Source of the DNA: Virgibacillus_R byunsanensis
GTDB taxonomy: Bacteria > Bacillota > Bacilli > Bacillales > Amphibacillaceae
Assembly (NCBI RefSeq): GCF_042675965.1
Contig: NZ_JBHTKJ010000034.1
Location: 1 to 64,000 of the forward strand
Reading direction: 5' to 3'
Length of the DNA stretch: 64,000 nt
Made by a program: the position numbers and the translations under genes. How positions within the stretch are numbered: position 1 is the first letter of the stretch; each line of letters starts with the position of its first letter. The notes under the pieces are model-generated. The model ran no database searches, had not been told where the DNA came from, and saw only the letters and a list, made by a program, of their open reading frames with translations. Shown piece after piece: positions 42,881 through 52,292 of the stretch.

Positions 42881-44457
42881 GTGCATGATTTAGATTTACA
42901 CCATATTTTTACACTTGGACTTATTTTAGTCATGATTGCTGCTGGAATAACGGCTATTGCTAAAAAGTTTGATAAGCCGTACCCAATTGCTCTTGTTATA
43001 GTTGGAACCATCATTGGTCTAACAAACATTCCAATGTTGGAGCCTTTAAAGGACTTCATTACAGAGGGAGAGGTTTTTAATTTTGCCGTCATTACATTGT
43101 TCCTACCAGCATTGCTAGGTGAAGCTGCATTGAAACTCCCTTTTTCTCATTTAAACGAAAACAAAGAACCCATTTTAGCATTAGCATTTTTAGGGACTTT
43201 TTTATCATTTATCCTTATTGGGTTTTCTTCCATGTGGCTATTAGGTTTATCAATCCCTGCAGCCTTTGTATTCGCAGCGGTAATGAGTGCTACAGATCCA
43301 GTTAGTGTTCTGTCTATTTTTAAAAATGTTGGAGTTAATAAAAGGCTTGCCACTATTATCGAGGGGGAAAGTTTATTTAATGACGGGTTAGCAGTTGTGC
43401 TGTTCAACATATCCGCTTTCTCATTGCTAACCTATTTAGACTTAGGAATACAAGGAGCAGGTTACGGATTATGGGAGTTTGTACAAGCTGTATTCCTGGG
43501 ACTTCTAATTGGAGGAGCTTCCGGATATGTCATTTCACGTCTTACCAGTTACTTTGATGATTACCCATTGGAAATTATCTTTAGTATCATCCTTTTTTAT
43601 GGTGTTTTTTTACTGGCTGAAAATGTTCACGCATCAGGAGTAATCGCTGTTGTTGTAGCAGCACTTGTTTTAGGGAATTACGGAACAAAAATCGGGATGA
43701 GCCCTACAACTAAATTAAACATAAGTAATTTTTGGGATGTAGTAACACTACTTGCTAATTCCCTTGTGTTTTTAATGGTAGGACTGGAAATCACGAAAAT
43801 TGATGTGGCAGATAAATGGGGATTAATTTTTCTAGCGATTTTAATTGTTCTGATCGGGAGAAGTATTGCCGTATATGCGGGTATGTTCTTAGTTAAAAGC
43901 GTACCAACAAAATGGAAACATATATTAAATTGGGGCGGATTAAAGGGATCTTTATCTATTGCGCTTGTTCTAAGTCTTCCAAGAGATTTTGTTGGCGTGA
44001 AGATATTTTAATTTTTGCCTTTAGCATGGTGCTATTTTCATTAGTTGGTCAAGGGCTCTCGATTAAACCACTTATCGAATGGTTAGGGGTTACGAAGAAG
44101 GAAAAAGGCTATAAAGCGTACGAAGAACTCCTTGCACGTGCTCACCGATTCGAAAATGCCATTACAGAAATAAATAAAGCGAAAAAGAATCTGTTAATAA
44201 CGGAAATGGTAACAAGAGAATTGGTAGACGAATACGAGCAAACACTTGAATCCCTGCACAAAGATATGGAACTGCTTTTTCAAGAACATCCTGAACTAAA
44301 AGAAAAACAACAAACTACCTTACAAAAATATGCTTTATATGCACAACATGAAGCAATTAACCGTTTGCTTAAGGAAGACATTATTTCAAATGAAGTTGCT
44401 GAACAGGAACATGAATTAATTACGAACAAACTTGTTGAGTTGGAGGAAGAGCAGTAA
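42881..44457 (+). pseudogene. Na+/H+ antiporter (CPA1) gene with a single-base frameshift
   Basis: Two overlapping frames encode the two parts of one protein. The first (GTG 42881, behind AAGGAGG, to 44011) carries about 12 membrane helices with SATDPVSVLSIF, IEGESLFNDGLAVVLF and LNWGGLKGSLSIALVLSLPR. The second continues from about 44000 with REDILIFAFSMVLFSLVGQG and a hydrophilic C-terminal domain of about 130 residues. A one-base loss around 43995-44003 (VG-R joint, GTTGG-CGTGAAG) explains the shift. The intact protein would be about 525 residues, similar to Bacillus NhaG/NhaK-type exchangers. It could be a sequencing error, since both halves are otherwise well preserved. Confidence 0.8.
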
Positions 44458-44485
44458 AAAGACAACACTTGTTATGTTGTCTTTT
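44457..44485. terminator. Shared hairpin between antiporter and tad operon ends
   Basis: AAAAGACAACA and TGTTGTCTTTT form a perfect 11-bp stem with a 7-base loop, overlapping the stop codons of both convergent genes by a base or two. Confidence 0.75.
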
Positions 44486-45413
44486 ACAAAACTGTTTCAA
44501 GCAAGTAAATAATCAATGGTCCTAACAGTACTATAAACATGGCTGGAAAAATAAAGAGTAACATTGGGAAAACCATTTTAACCGGTGCTTTCATGGCTTG
44601 TTCACGTGCAAATTGGGTGCGTTGCTCACGAATCCTTATTGTTAATGATCGGAGAACCTTTGACATACCAACACCTAGCAGATCGGCCTGAATGAGTGAT
44701 GTGATGATGCTTTGAAATTGGTGGACAGGAACACGACTTCGTAAGTCTGAAAAGGCTTCTCTTCTTGATTTTCCAAGCTTCATATCCTCCAACGTTTGCA
44801 GAAACTCATCAGACAAAGCACCTTTTGTTTGCTTGCAAACTTTTAGTAATGATGAATCAAGTCCCATCCCCGCTTCAATCGACAGATTCACCATATCAAA
44901 AAAGTCTGGCATCTTTTTTTGAATTTCAAATCGTCTTTTTTTAATAATGGAACTTAAATAAAAGGACGGATAATACATAGCAAGCATAGCGATTACGCCT
45001 GCTAAAAGGATACTTGAAAACATACCAGCGTCCCCGCTTCCCAGTAATACGTATACAGTAAAGAAAACCACACTTCCAATTAGGATCTGCAGAAATCGAA
45101 AGTCTGTTGATGACATATTGAGTGGGTAACCCGCTTCACGTAATCGTTGTTCCAATTCCTTTTTTTTGGATGATGGCATCCGCTTGTCGATTATTGCCTT
45201 TGCTTTGTTCGTGTACTTTTTCAACACAATAAAAAGATCGCTGTTTCGTTCCTTTTTTGAATTTTCGCGCTTCGCATTTCCTTCTTCGATGCCAAAATAA
45301 TCCGCGGTACGAGCAGCTATTACCAATTGCTTTTTAAACAGTTGCGTTAACGTTGCCCCGATAATAAGTGTTAGAAATACAGTGCTGAACAATATGAAAT
45401 AAATTGAAATCAT
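44484..45413 (-). CDS. tadC: Tad pilus inner-membrane protein TadC
   Basis: The 309-residue protein has a T2SF (GspF-like) domain: a cytoplasmic helical bundle including FFDMVNLSIEAGMGLDSSLL (about 168-187), two hydrophobic helices before it and two at the C-terminus (PVKMVFPMLLFIFPAMFIVL). TadC forms, with TadB, the membrane platform of the Flp/Tad pilus machine. It is the last gene of the operon and lies three bases after tadB. Confidence 0.88.
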   Translation of the reverse strand: MISIYFILFSTVFLTLIIGATLTQLFKKQLVIAARTADYFGIEEGNAKRENSKKERNSDLFIVLKKYTNKAKAIIDKRMPSSKKKELEQRLREAGYPLNMSSTDFRFLQILIGSVVFFTVYVLLGSGDAGMFSSILLAGVIAMLAMYYPSFYLSSIIKKRRFEIQKKMPDFFDMVNLSIEAGMGLDSSLLKVCKQTKGALSDEFLQTLEDMKLGKSRREAFSDLRSRVPVHQFQSIITSLIQADLLGVGMSKVLRSLTIRIREQRTQFAREQAMKAPVKMVFPMLLFIFPAMFIVLLGPLIIYLLETVL

Positions 45414-45416
45414 AAC

Positions 45417-46376
45417 TTACACCTCAATATGGACAATTTTTTTAATAACCAGCCATCCCACTAGAATACTAATGGATCCAGCAATAGCCATAGCCCAGCC
45501 TAAAGGATGCGTAAATAGCATTTGAAAATATTCTGGGTTTACTAGCCTTATATAAAAAGCTAATGCAATAGGTAACAGCGTAATGATCACTGACGACATT
45601 TTCCCTTGCGCTGTCAGGGTTTTCACTTCACCTTTTACCCGTGACCGATCAATAATCGTTTCTTGCATGGTCTCTAACAAATAAGCTAAATTCCCACCAC
45701 TGGTACGTTGGATAATTAATGTGTTTAATACTATTTCAAGCTCTTTATCTGGCAGTCTCTCCAGCAAGCTCGTAAATGCATCCTCGACAGTCACTCCATA
45801 ATTAATTTCCTCTAACGCTTTTAAAAATTCTGGGCCTAGAGGGTCATCTATTTCCTTTGCAACCATTTTCATAGCTTGCATGAAACTAAACCCTGCCCGA
45901 AGTGCGTTTGCCATCGTGCCGAGTGCTTCACCCAACTGTTCCGAACATTTATTAATACGTGCTTTTTGCTTCTTTTTTATATATAGAACGGGTAGCTGAA
46001 AACCAATTACGCATCCAATTAAAATAAATAAAAAGTGGAACTCATATAAATTGCCAACGAACAGGGCGATAAGTGCTAACATAACACGTCCAATAAATAA
46101 CTCGCCTATGGAAAGTCCTACACCCGATTGCATCAGCACTTTTTGATGTTTTTTTAGATTAAAGACCTTTTCAACTCCATTGCTTGCTTTTGTTAAGGCT
46201 GTATTTTTTTGTTTAGGACGTTCTTTTTTCTTTTTTTCCAAGTTGTTTAGTGTAATATATTTTTTTAACCGGTTTTCATACTTACCTTTGTTTACCAGAC
46301 TGGAAACGATTATCTTGAAAATAATCGTTACTGTAAAAAATGTACCTATTAAAACATAAAGGAGCAAATCGTTCAT
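45417..46376 (-). CDS. tadB: Tad pilus inner-membrane protein TadB
   Basis: This 319-residue T2SF-domain protein is the companion of TadC. It has ALGTMANALRAGFSFMQAMK (about 147-166) and LNTLIIQRTSGGNLAYLLE (about 213-231) in the F domain and four hydrophobic helices. The start ATG 46376 overlaps the tadA stop as TAATG, with GAGGAATGG upstream, so ATG 46382 is less likely. Confidence 0.88.
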   Translation of the reverse strand: MNDLLLYVLIGTFFTVTIIFKIIVSSLVNKGKYENRLKKYITLNNLEKKKKERPKQKNTALTKASNGVEKVFNLKKHQKVLMQSGVGLSIGELFIGRVMLALIALFVGNLYEFHFLFILIGCVIGFQLPVLYIKKKQKARINKCSEQLGEALGTMANALRAGFSFMQAMKMVAKEIDDPLGPEFLKALEEINYGVTVEDAFTSLLERLPDKELEIVLNTLIIQRTSGGNLAYLLETMQETIIDRSRVKGEVKTLTAQGKMSSVIITLLPIALAFYIRLVNPEYFQMLFTHPLGWAMAIAGSISILVGWLVIKKIVHIEV

Positions 46377-47707
46377 TACCATTCCTCCTTAAATATGTTT
46401 TGCAGATTATGACCAGCTAACTCAAGCTTTTCCACACAGTGTGGACGTATGCCAGTCGATGCAAATTTACCTTCCACTTTACCGGTTTCTATATTTTTCC
46501 GTTCGTTGTAAACGTAGATATCCTGAAGCACTATTGTGTCCCCTTCAAGACCTAACACTTCAGTAATACGAGTGATTTTCCTAGAGCCATCCTTCATACG
46601 TGCTTGCTGAACAATGATATCGAGAGCACTTGATATTTGTTCACGAATGGCTCGAACTGGTAATTCAAACCCAGACATTAAGACCATTGTTTCCAACCTT
46701 GCCAATAAATCCCGTGGTGTGTTTGCATGCCCCGTTCCTAAACTTCCATCATGGCCCGTGTTCATCGCTTGGAGCATATCCAACGCTTCTGCACTACGAA
46801 CCTCCCCTACAATAATCCGATCAGGTCGCATTCGGAGTGAGTTTCGGACAAGATCACGAATCGTTATTTCTCCTTGACCCTCAATATTTCTTGGCCTAGA
46901 TTCCAAGGAAACGATATGGTCTTGTGAAAGTTTCAATTCTGCAGCATCCTCGATAGTCACTATCCGTTCATGACGCGGGATAAAAGATGAAATAACATTT
47001 AATGTGCTCGTTTTACCAGAACCTGTCCCACCACTGATAAAAACATTAAGTTTTGCCTCTACAGCAGCTTTTAAAAAATCTGCCATGTCCTGATTTAATG
47101 TACCCATCCGTAATAAATCATAGATTGTAAATGGTGTCTCTGAAAATTTACGGATCGTAATGGTTGGACCATTCAACGCAAGAGGTGGAATGATGGCATT
47201 CACACGAGAACCATCCGGTAATCTAGCATCAACCATTGGCACACTTTCATCAATTCGCCGACCGAGTGGCGCTACAATTTTCTCAATCACCCGCATTACA
47301 TGCAGATCATCGCGAAATTGAGCTGTTGTTCGTTGGATCCTTCCATTTACCTCTGCATAGATTTCGTTAGGACCGTTTACCATTACTTCTGTAACATCCG
47401 GATCGGCTAGTAGTGGCGATATCGGTCCATACCCTGTAAGCTCATGGGACGTATCGTTTATTAATTGCTTCTTTTCCTCCAAGGTAAGGTATTTTCCTTC
47501 CTTTTCAAAAAAGTCCTCTGAAAGCTTTTCGACTAATGGCTCTAATTCCTTTCCTTGGTTGACAGGCTTTTTTAATTCTTCGACAAGAAAGTTATGCAGG
47601 CGTACCTCTAGCTCAACTGATTTTTTCACAGTGCTTATTGGTTTTATTTCTTTTTCCTTACCGTGCTCTGACTGCTGGTTCCCACCTAGCCTTGTTAGCA
47701 AAGACAT
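46376..47707 (-). CDS. tadA: Tad pilus assembly ATPase TadA/CpaF
   Basis: The 443-residue hexameric secretion ATPase powers pilus assembly. Walker A is FISGGTGSGKTSTLN (about 223-237), the Asp box VTIEDAAEL follows, Walker B is RIIVGEVRSAEALDMLQAMN and the His box GSLGTGHANTPRDLLAR. The N-terminal domain contains SPLLADPDVTEVMVNGPNEI, typical of CpaF. It starts one codon-overlap after tadZ. Confidence 0.95.
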   Translation of the reverse strand: MSLLTRLGGNQQSEHGKEKEIKPISTVKKSVELEVRLHNFLVEELKKPVNQGKELEPLVEKLSEDFFEKEGKYLTLEEKKQLINDTSHELTGYGPISPLLADPDVTEVMVNGPNEIYAEVNGRIQRTTAQFRDDLHVMRVIEKIVAPLGRRIDESVPMVDARLPDGSRVNAIIPPLALNGPTITIRKFSETPFTIYDLLRMGTLNQDMADFLKAAVEAKLNVFISGGTGSGKTSTLNVISSFIPRHERIVTIEDAAELKLSQDHIVSLESRPRNIEGQGEITIRDLVRNSLRMRPDRIIVGEVRSAEALDMLQAMNTGHDGSLGTGHANTPRDLLARLETMVLMSGFELPVRAIREQISSALDIIVQQARMKDGSRKITRITEVLGLEGDTIVLQDIYVYNERKNIETGKVEGKFASTGIRPHCVEKLELAGHNLQNIFKEEW

Positions 47708-48894
47708 TATGCGTGCCCCCCTGCATGGGCGACATGTTTCACTTTTTGTTTCTTATTCCTTTTGTTCGGTTTACGGACTTCTGGGTTATATAACGTTTCC
47801 GCCATTTGGAATATTTTTTTAGACACTTGTGAACGTGGGTTGGAATACGTTACAGGCTTTCCTTCATTCACCGCTGTTACCATCAACTTTTCCATGGCTG
47901 GAATAGTCATAAAGATTTCCCTGCCCATCACTTTTTCAACCGTTTCCGTTTTCATACCCTTTACCTTCATATTCCGGTTCAACACAACTTTTGTGCGGTC
48001 CCCCATCTGCAAGGAATCTAACGTATCTACTAACAACTTGCTGTTTTTTAAGGTTGGTAAATCCATGTAGGTCATTGCCAAAATATGATCCGAGTTCTCT
48101 AATGCCACAATAACTGTCTCATCCATGTTACTGGACGCATCTATAATTACGACGTCATATTGCTGTTTCAGCGAATGAATTGCCTTACGGACATAATCCC
48201 CCGTTATGACTTCAGCAAATTCAGGTCTTTGTGGAGCCGCAAGTATCGAAATACCATTTTTATATGGCGTCATAAAGCTTTCAATTTGTTTTCCAGCGCG
48301 GTCTTCCTTGATCCAGTCATATATCGTTCGCTTTGGTTTTACATCCATAAATAATGCAACATCACCAAATTGTAGATCTAAATCAATAACAGCTACCTTC
48401 TGCATTTTCTTGCCATAGGAAGCAGCAAGATTAACAGCAACAGTCGTCTTCCCAACCCCGCCTTTTGTACTGGAAACGGTAATGACCTTTGCATTTTTGG
48501 TAGACTTCATTTGCGGCTGTTGTGACATCTTCTTCTCACTCTTTGCAATTGCGTGTTTAATATCTTCTCTAATTTTAGTTAATGGAGTGGCAAGAAAAAT
48601 CACGTCTGAGGCACCTGATCGAATTGCCCGCTTCATATCCACTTCTTCTTCTGAATGAAAAACGAGTAAGGTAGTTGTGAGCGGATACTGCTTGGTTATC
48701 TTTTCGCAAATACCATATACATCATAAGATGGAGCAAAAGGTAAATAGACAATACTATGATCATCTGCTTGCAGCTTTTCCATGATCGTGGATACACTTG
48801 AAACCCAATTCACTTGATAAGCAGGATCCTCTATCCCCTTATCTAATATAGAAATCAATGCATCATTTTGAGCAATAGCGTATACTTTTACCAT
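47707..48894 (-). CDS. tadZ: TadZ/CpaE-like MinD-family ATPase
   Basis: The 395-residue protein has an N-terminal receiver-like domain without a clear phospho-acceptor set (residues about 1-110) and a ParA/MinD-type ATPase with VSSTKGGVGKTTVAVNLAAS (about 141-160) and VIDLDLQFGDVALFMD. TadZ proteins localise the pilus machine, typically to a pole. The C-terminus is a basic, disordered tail (KPNKRNKKQKVKHVAHAGG). Confidence 0.9.
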   Translation of the reverse strand: MVKVYAIAQNDALISILDKGIEDPAYQVNWVSSVSTIMEKLQADDHSIVYLPFAPSYDVYGICEKITKQYPLTTTLLVFHSEEEVDMKRAIRSGASDVIFLATPLTKIREDIKHAIAKSEKKMSQQPQMKSTKNAKVITVSSTKGGVGKTTVAVNLAASYGKKMQKVAVIDLDLQFGDVALFMDVKPKRTIYDWIKEDRAGKQIESFMTPYKNGISILAAPQRPEFAEVITGDYVRKAIHSLKQQYDVVIIDASSNMDETVIVALENSDHILAMTYMDLPTLKNSKLLVDTLDSLQMGDRTKVVLNRNMKVKGMKTETVEKVMGREIFMTIPAMEKLMVTAVNEGKPVTYSNPRSQVSKKIFQMAETLYNPEVRKPNKRNKKQKVKHVAHAGGHA

Positions 48895-49499
48895 TATCTA
48901 AACACCCCTTCATGTAAGTCATCTTCATGCATATGTGTATGATCAGGTTCAAGCTGATCGTCGCCCTCTTCCCGAAGCATTAGATACAACTCATTTTTGG
49001 AAGCAAATCCTAAGGAAAGCCCTTCCTGAGGTGTCACTTCAATCGTAACTAAATGATATCGCTTCATTGTTTCTGCATCATCTGCTGCATGACCAATTGC
49101 CAGCACCTTAACGTTTTGTAATAAAAGTGTGGCGGAATCATGCTGTTCTTCCGCTTGTTCTTCAGGTACTTGCATAATCGTAACAACATCGACAAATGAA
49201 CCTGGCTTGATAAAACCAGCAACCCCTTGTACATCTGTAACCGTAATTGTTATCGCACGGGCACCCTCTGAGGCTGGGATTATTTCATTTCCGATTTCTT
49301 CCTCTGTTTGTTCTTCAGCTGCCACTGCTTTGTTTCCTTCTTCCTCTTGATCTTGTTGTTCTTCCTTCTCTTCCTCAGAAATAGTATTACTTTCTGGTTT
49401 AGTAGATTCTTGCGGACTCCCTGTAACCAAGACATACATCATGACAGCAGCAATTACACCAAATAAAATTGCTGTTAACCAGATTTTTTTCGTATTCAT
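48894..49499 (-). CDS. cpaB: CpaB/RcpC-like SAF-domain protein
   Basis: The 201-residue protein has an N-terminal membrane helix (about 7-26), a very acidic Glu/Gln linker (about 35-75) and a SAF/RcpC region with AITITVTDVQGVAGFIKPGS and FVDVVTIM, then a predicted beta domain. In diderms CpaB helps assemble the secretin. In this monoderm no secretin gene is present, so it more likely acts in wall passage. The start codon is preceded by AGCAGGTGAACGC. Confidence 0.85.
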   Translation of the reverse strand: MNTKKIWLTAILFGVIAAVMMYVLVTGSPQESTKPESNTISEEEKEEQQDQEEEGNKAVAAEEQTEEEIGNEIIPASEGARAITITVTDVQGVAGFIKPGSFVDVVTIMQVPEEQAEEQHDSATLLLQNVKVLAIGHAADDAETMKRYHLVTIEVTPQEGLSLGFASKNELYLMLREEGDDQLEPDHTHMHEDDLHEGVFR

Positions 49500-49523
49500 G
49501 CGTTCACCTGCTTTATTTTAGTT

Positions 49524-50459
49524 TTAATTTATTAGTTTTACTCCGGAAATTCCGTAGTCTTCTCCCCCGGGTTCGAACGTTCCACCTCTGACGTAATCTA
49601 TAAAACGCCCAGTTACACCCTTATCATTTCCGTTTGGGTTTACTGCTTCAATCCAAATAGCAGCAAAACCAACTATCCTCACCATTGACTTTCCATTTAC
49701 TTCAAACTCTTCCACGAGAGGGACAGTTATGATTCGATTGCATGTATTATCGGCTGTTGAATACTGTTGACAATGTGGTTTGTCATTATCTTCTTCAATA
49801 CGATATTCAAACCCAGACCTCACATTCCCCCAAGATAAACCAGTTTTCGTCCACTCAAACTCCTCATTTACTTCCCGCTTCGCCCCATACATAATTCCTT
49901 CCTTTAAATCATTTCCACCAGGTCCATCAATCGCAAGAAATCCAAAATTCCCGCTAATGGATGAATTATTTGGATTCCCAGCCTGAAAATGTAACGGATA
50001 TTCAGCTCCAGGGGAATACTCTCCTTCTTCGAGTGCTACTGGTACTATTCCCTCACCTGCAGTTAACGTATTTTGTATTTGAGCTTCAGCAATTGCACTT
50101 ACATCAGAATTCTCAAAACCAAATATCCTGGCAAACATTAGTTCTTTGTTTACTGTCGTATGTATTTTAATAGTGTCTACTTCAGTTGTTACGTCATCTT
50201 CCGGGATCGTGAATCCGTTATCCGATGCAAGGTCAATTGCTACCTCTTCAGCTTTTACCTCTGATACCGTTAACACTTGCGCACCTCCAAGTACTGCAGC
50301 ATCCAACGATTTTTGCAGGCTGCTTTTCTCAAAATATAAGCCACCTACATCTACTACAAATGCTGTGAACCCGACTAACATAAACATACTAAGAGCCACC
50401 ATGATCATCGCAATTCCACTTTGTTCTCTAAAAATAGCTTTAGTCTTATTTTTCATCAT
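49524..50459 (-). CDS. Tad-domain (TadG-like) protein
   Basis: The 311-residue protein begins with a short basic stretch, EQSGIAMIMVALSMFMLVGF (a class III prepilin-like helix), then VDVGGLYFEKSSLQKSLDAA and VLGGAQVL, which mark the TadE/TadG-like Tad domain. A roughly 240-residue exported domain with two cysteines (CQQYSTADNTC) follows. The start ATG overlaps the tadE stop. A second, shorter homologue is encoded at 52293-53195 on the other strand. Confidence 0.85.
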   Translation of the reverse strand: MMKNKTKAIFREQSGIAMIMVALSMFMLVGFTAFVVDVGGLYFEKSSLQKSLDAAVLGGAQVLTVSEVKAEEVAIDLASDNGFTIPEDDVTTEVDTIKIHTTVNKELMFARIFGFENSDVSAIAEAQIQNTLTAGEGIVPVALEEGEYSPGAEYPLHFQAGNPNNSSISGNFGFLAIDGPGGNDLKEGIMYGAKREVNEEFEWTKTGLSWGNVRSGFEYRIEEDNDKPHCQQYSTADNTCNRIITVPLVEEFEVNGKSMVRIVGFAAIWIEAVNPNGNDKGVTGRFIDYVRGGTFEPGGEDYGISGVKLIN

Positions 50460-50836
50460 TCCACCCTCATAACAGTTGTATCTTCCAAATCAAATTCTTC
50501 AATAATCTGACCAATAATTGGCGTTAAAAAGTCAACTGGGTATGATAATGTAATTGTCACGTCACTACCACTATCCCGATTTTCCTTACCTTCCGGTGAA
50601 ATTGTAATTTCTAACTTATCTTCATCCAATCCACTAGTGGCATCTATAATCCTTGATTCAATCACATCATCCTCCGTTCCAATCGTCGCTACCCTTGCCG
50701 CTTCCCTACCCGCATGGTCGAGAGTTAAATACGCGTGAAAAATTCTACCGAAATCGGTGATACCGAATAGTAGAATTAATAAAATCGGCAGAATTAAAGC
50801 TGTTTCTACTAATGATTGACCTTTTTGTGATTTCAT
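50456..50836 (-). CDS. tadE: TadE-like pseudopilin
   Basis: The 126-residue protein starts MKSQKGQSLVETALILPILL, a TadE-type prepilin leader with G-(Q)-S-L-V-E and an N-terminal helix, then ITDFGRIFHAYLTLDHAGRE and AARVA. The exported part is about 80 residues, mostly beta. TadE is a minor pseudopilin of Flp systems and would be cleaved by the peptidase encoded just upstream. Overlaps both neighbours by four bases. Confidence 0.9.
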   Translation of the reverse strand: MKSQKGQSLVETALILPILLILLFGITDFGRIFHAYLTLDHAGREAARVATIGTEDDVIESRIIDATSGLDEDKLEITISPEGKENRDSGSDVTITLSYPVDFLTPIIGQIIEEFDLEDTTVMRVE

Positions 50837-51342
50837 AGATTTGCCTCCATTAAGAATGTCAATAATGCACCTAGTGCAATTGGAATTGCATATGGGATGG
50901 AAACAGGTTGTTTTGTATCACTAGGAACTTGCAGCGATCCTTTTGTTCCTTTTAGATATAATATGGAAAACAACATGCTTTTTAGTGTGAAACCGAATTG
51001 TCTTCTTTTGATTAAAATAATTAATGAAATAAGTCCTCCAATAATCGCAGCATAAACTCCTGTATAGAGAACAAACATTGTGCCCTTCCAAGCACCAACA
51101 GCTGCAAGTAGTTTTACATCTCCTGCTCCGATGCCTCCCATTATAAATGGGATGAACAGCAGCCCAAGTCCAACTAGAAATCCTAGACCACTGAAAATAA
51201 ATCCGTCTAAACTAGTCGTAAACCAATGGTAAATTAATGCGACCAATATAGCTGGTAGTGTTACCATGTTCAATATTTTTCTGTTACGTAGATCTGTAAT
51301 TGTGGAGATGATTAAGATGAGGAAAACTGCTAAATTAGCCAT
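50833..51342 (-). CDS. tadV: Type IV prepilin peptidase (A24), TadV/CpaA-like
   Basis: The 169-residue membrane protease has the two active-site aspartates of A24 peptidases: the first in STITDLRNRKI (about D17) and the second in GGIGAGDVKLLAAVGAW (GxGD motif, about D74). It lacks the methylase domain of larger PilD enzymes, as usual for TadV. It would process the Flp pilin and TadE leader peptides. Six hydrophobic helices are predicted. Confidence 0.92.
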   Translation of the reverse strand: MANLAVFLILIISTITDLRNRKILNMVTLPAILVALIYHWFTTSLDGFIFSGLGFLVGLGLLFIPFIMGGIGAGDVKLLAAVGAWKGTMFVLYTGVYAAIIGGLISLIILIKRRQFGFTLKSMLFSILYLKGTKGSLQVPSDTKQPVSIPYAIPIALGALLTFLMEANL

Positions 51343-51367
51343 ATAACTATCTCCTTTTTATTTAATA

Positions 51368-51387
51368 AGCCCTGCCGAAGCAGGGCT
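51368..51387 (-). terminator. Attenuator between flp pilin and the rest of the tad operon
   Basis: AGCCCTGC and GCAGGGCT form a perfect 8-bp stem with tetraloop CGAA (UUCG read on the minus strand), placed 11-30 bases after the pilin stop. It has a UUCG tetraloop but only a weak T-run. This would let the abundant pilin be made in excess over the machinery. Confidence 0.65.
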
Positions 51388-51397
51388 ATTATTTGGT

Positions 51398-51592
51398 TTA
51401 GTTACCACCACTATCTTGAACACCTTCAATTAATCCAAGTTTATCTGTAATTGCCTCAAAAACATCGGTTAATTGATCACCTAACAAAATTACAACAGTA
51501 ATTACCGCCACTGCAATCAACCCCACCAACAACCCATACTCCGTTAATGCCTGTCCTTCTTCTTCTTTGAAAAGTCTAACTAAATGATTCAT
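51398..51592 (-). CDS. flp: Flp-type major pilin
   Basis: The 64-residue protein has a leader ending KEEEG, then QALTEYGLLVGLIAVAVITV, the class IVb Flp motif with cleavage expected after Gly13, Glu at position 5 of the mature chain and Tyr at 6. The rest is one amphipathic stretch plus a Gly-rich end. It lies first in the tad operon behind AGGAGGAATTT. It should polymerise into the Flp pilus. Confidence 0.93.
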   Translation of the reverse strand: MNHLVRLFKEEEGQALTEYGLLVGLIAVAVITVVILLGDQLTDVFEAITDKLGLIEGVQDSGGN

Positions 51593-51643
51593 AAATAAAT
51601 TCCTCCTAAAGTTTTAATCGTTCTATATCAAGAACATAAACCG

Positions 51644-51695
51644 ATTATATCTTGTCCTTTGTTCGTTTTAAAATCCCAAATTTGTTCGTTTGTTC
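51644..51695 (-). promoter_or_regulatory. Tad promoter with three GAACAAA repeats
   Basis: On the minus strand GAACAAA occurs at 51689-51695, 51681-51687 and 51658-51664 (plus-strand TTTGTTC), the last two preceded by C. TATAAT (-10) lies at 51644-51649. The -35 region at the right spacing reads only TTTAAA, so an activator is expected. Similar GAACAAA words occur at 51787 and at about 52236 before the divergent DUF192 and Tad genes, which suggests a shared regulator. Confidence 0.5.
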
Positions 51696-51815
51696 TATAT
51701 AAAGGTCTATTTTCTTTCCAAATCGCCGTTTTCCTCATTCTTTCGTACAATTTCGTTTTTTATTAAGAATATTATATTCTATATAATGAACAAAAAGGCG
51801 GAAAGGGGTTTGTTT

Positions 51816-52142
51816 ATGAAAAGTAATGAAAAAAGCTTGAGGTTAAAGATAAAACACGCTGATAATTACTGGGCAAGATTAAGAGGTCTTTTGTTTTACA
51901 AGAATCCTATTAAAGAAGAAGGACTACTTATTACACCTTGTAACTCCGTTCACATGTTATTTATGCGATTTGCGATTGATGTTGTTTTTCTAGATCAATC
52001 AAATACCGTCGTAAAAGTAGTTCCAAATTTAAAACCATGGAGAATCGTTCTTCCAGTAATCACTGCACATGCTGCTCTTGAATTACCGACTGGTACTATT
52101 AAAAACAGGGAAATCTGTGAGGGAGACAAGATTCTTATATAG
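51816..52142 (+). CDS. DUF192 protein
   Basis: The 108-residue product starts at ATG 51816 after GGAAAGGGG. The earlier in-frame codons lack a site. WARLRGLLFYKNPIKEEGLL, then CNSVHMLFMRFAIDVVFLD and HAALELPTGTI are the classic DUF192 landmarks (RxxGLM..., C-x-IHTFfMrfpIDvvFld). No signal peptide is visible. DUF192 genes often accompany tad clusters, and it stands divergent from the pilin gene here. Biochemical role is unknown. Confidence 0.85.
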   Translation: MKSNEKSLRLKIKHADNYWARLRGLLFYKNPIKEEGLLITPCNSVHMLFMRFAIDVVFLDQSNTVVKVVPNLKPWRIVLPVITAHAALELPTGTIKNREICEGDKILI

Positions 52143-52292
52143 AAAGTCCGGGTGAAACTTAGAGAACATTTGAATCCAAAATTGATTCATTGTGTATTGT
52201 ATATAAGATGTAAAAAAGGTATAATATTCTCAATAAAGAACAAAACGAAATGATTATCTCAATTAGAACAATTTAGCGAGAGGAGGGTATTG

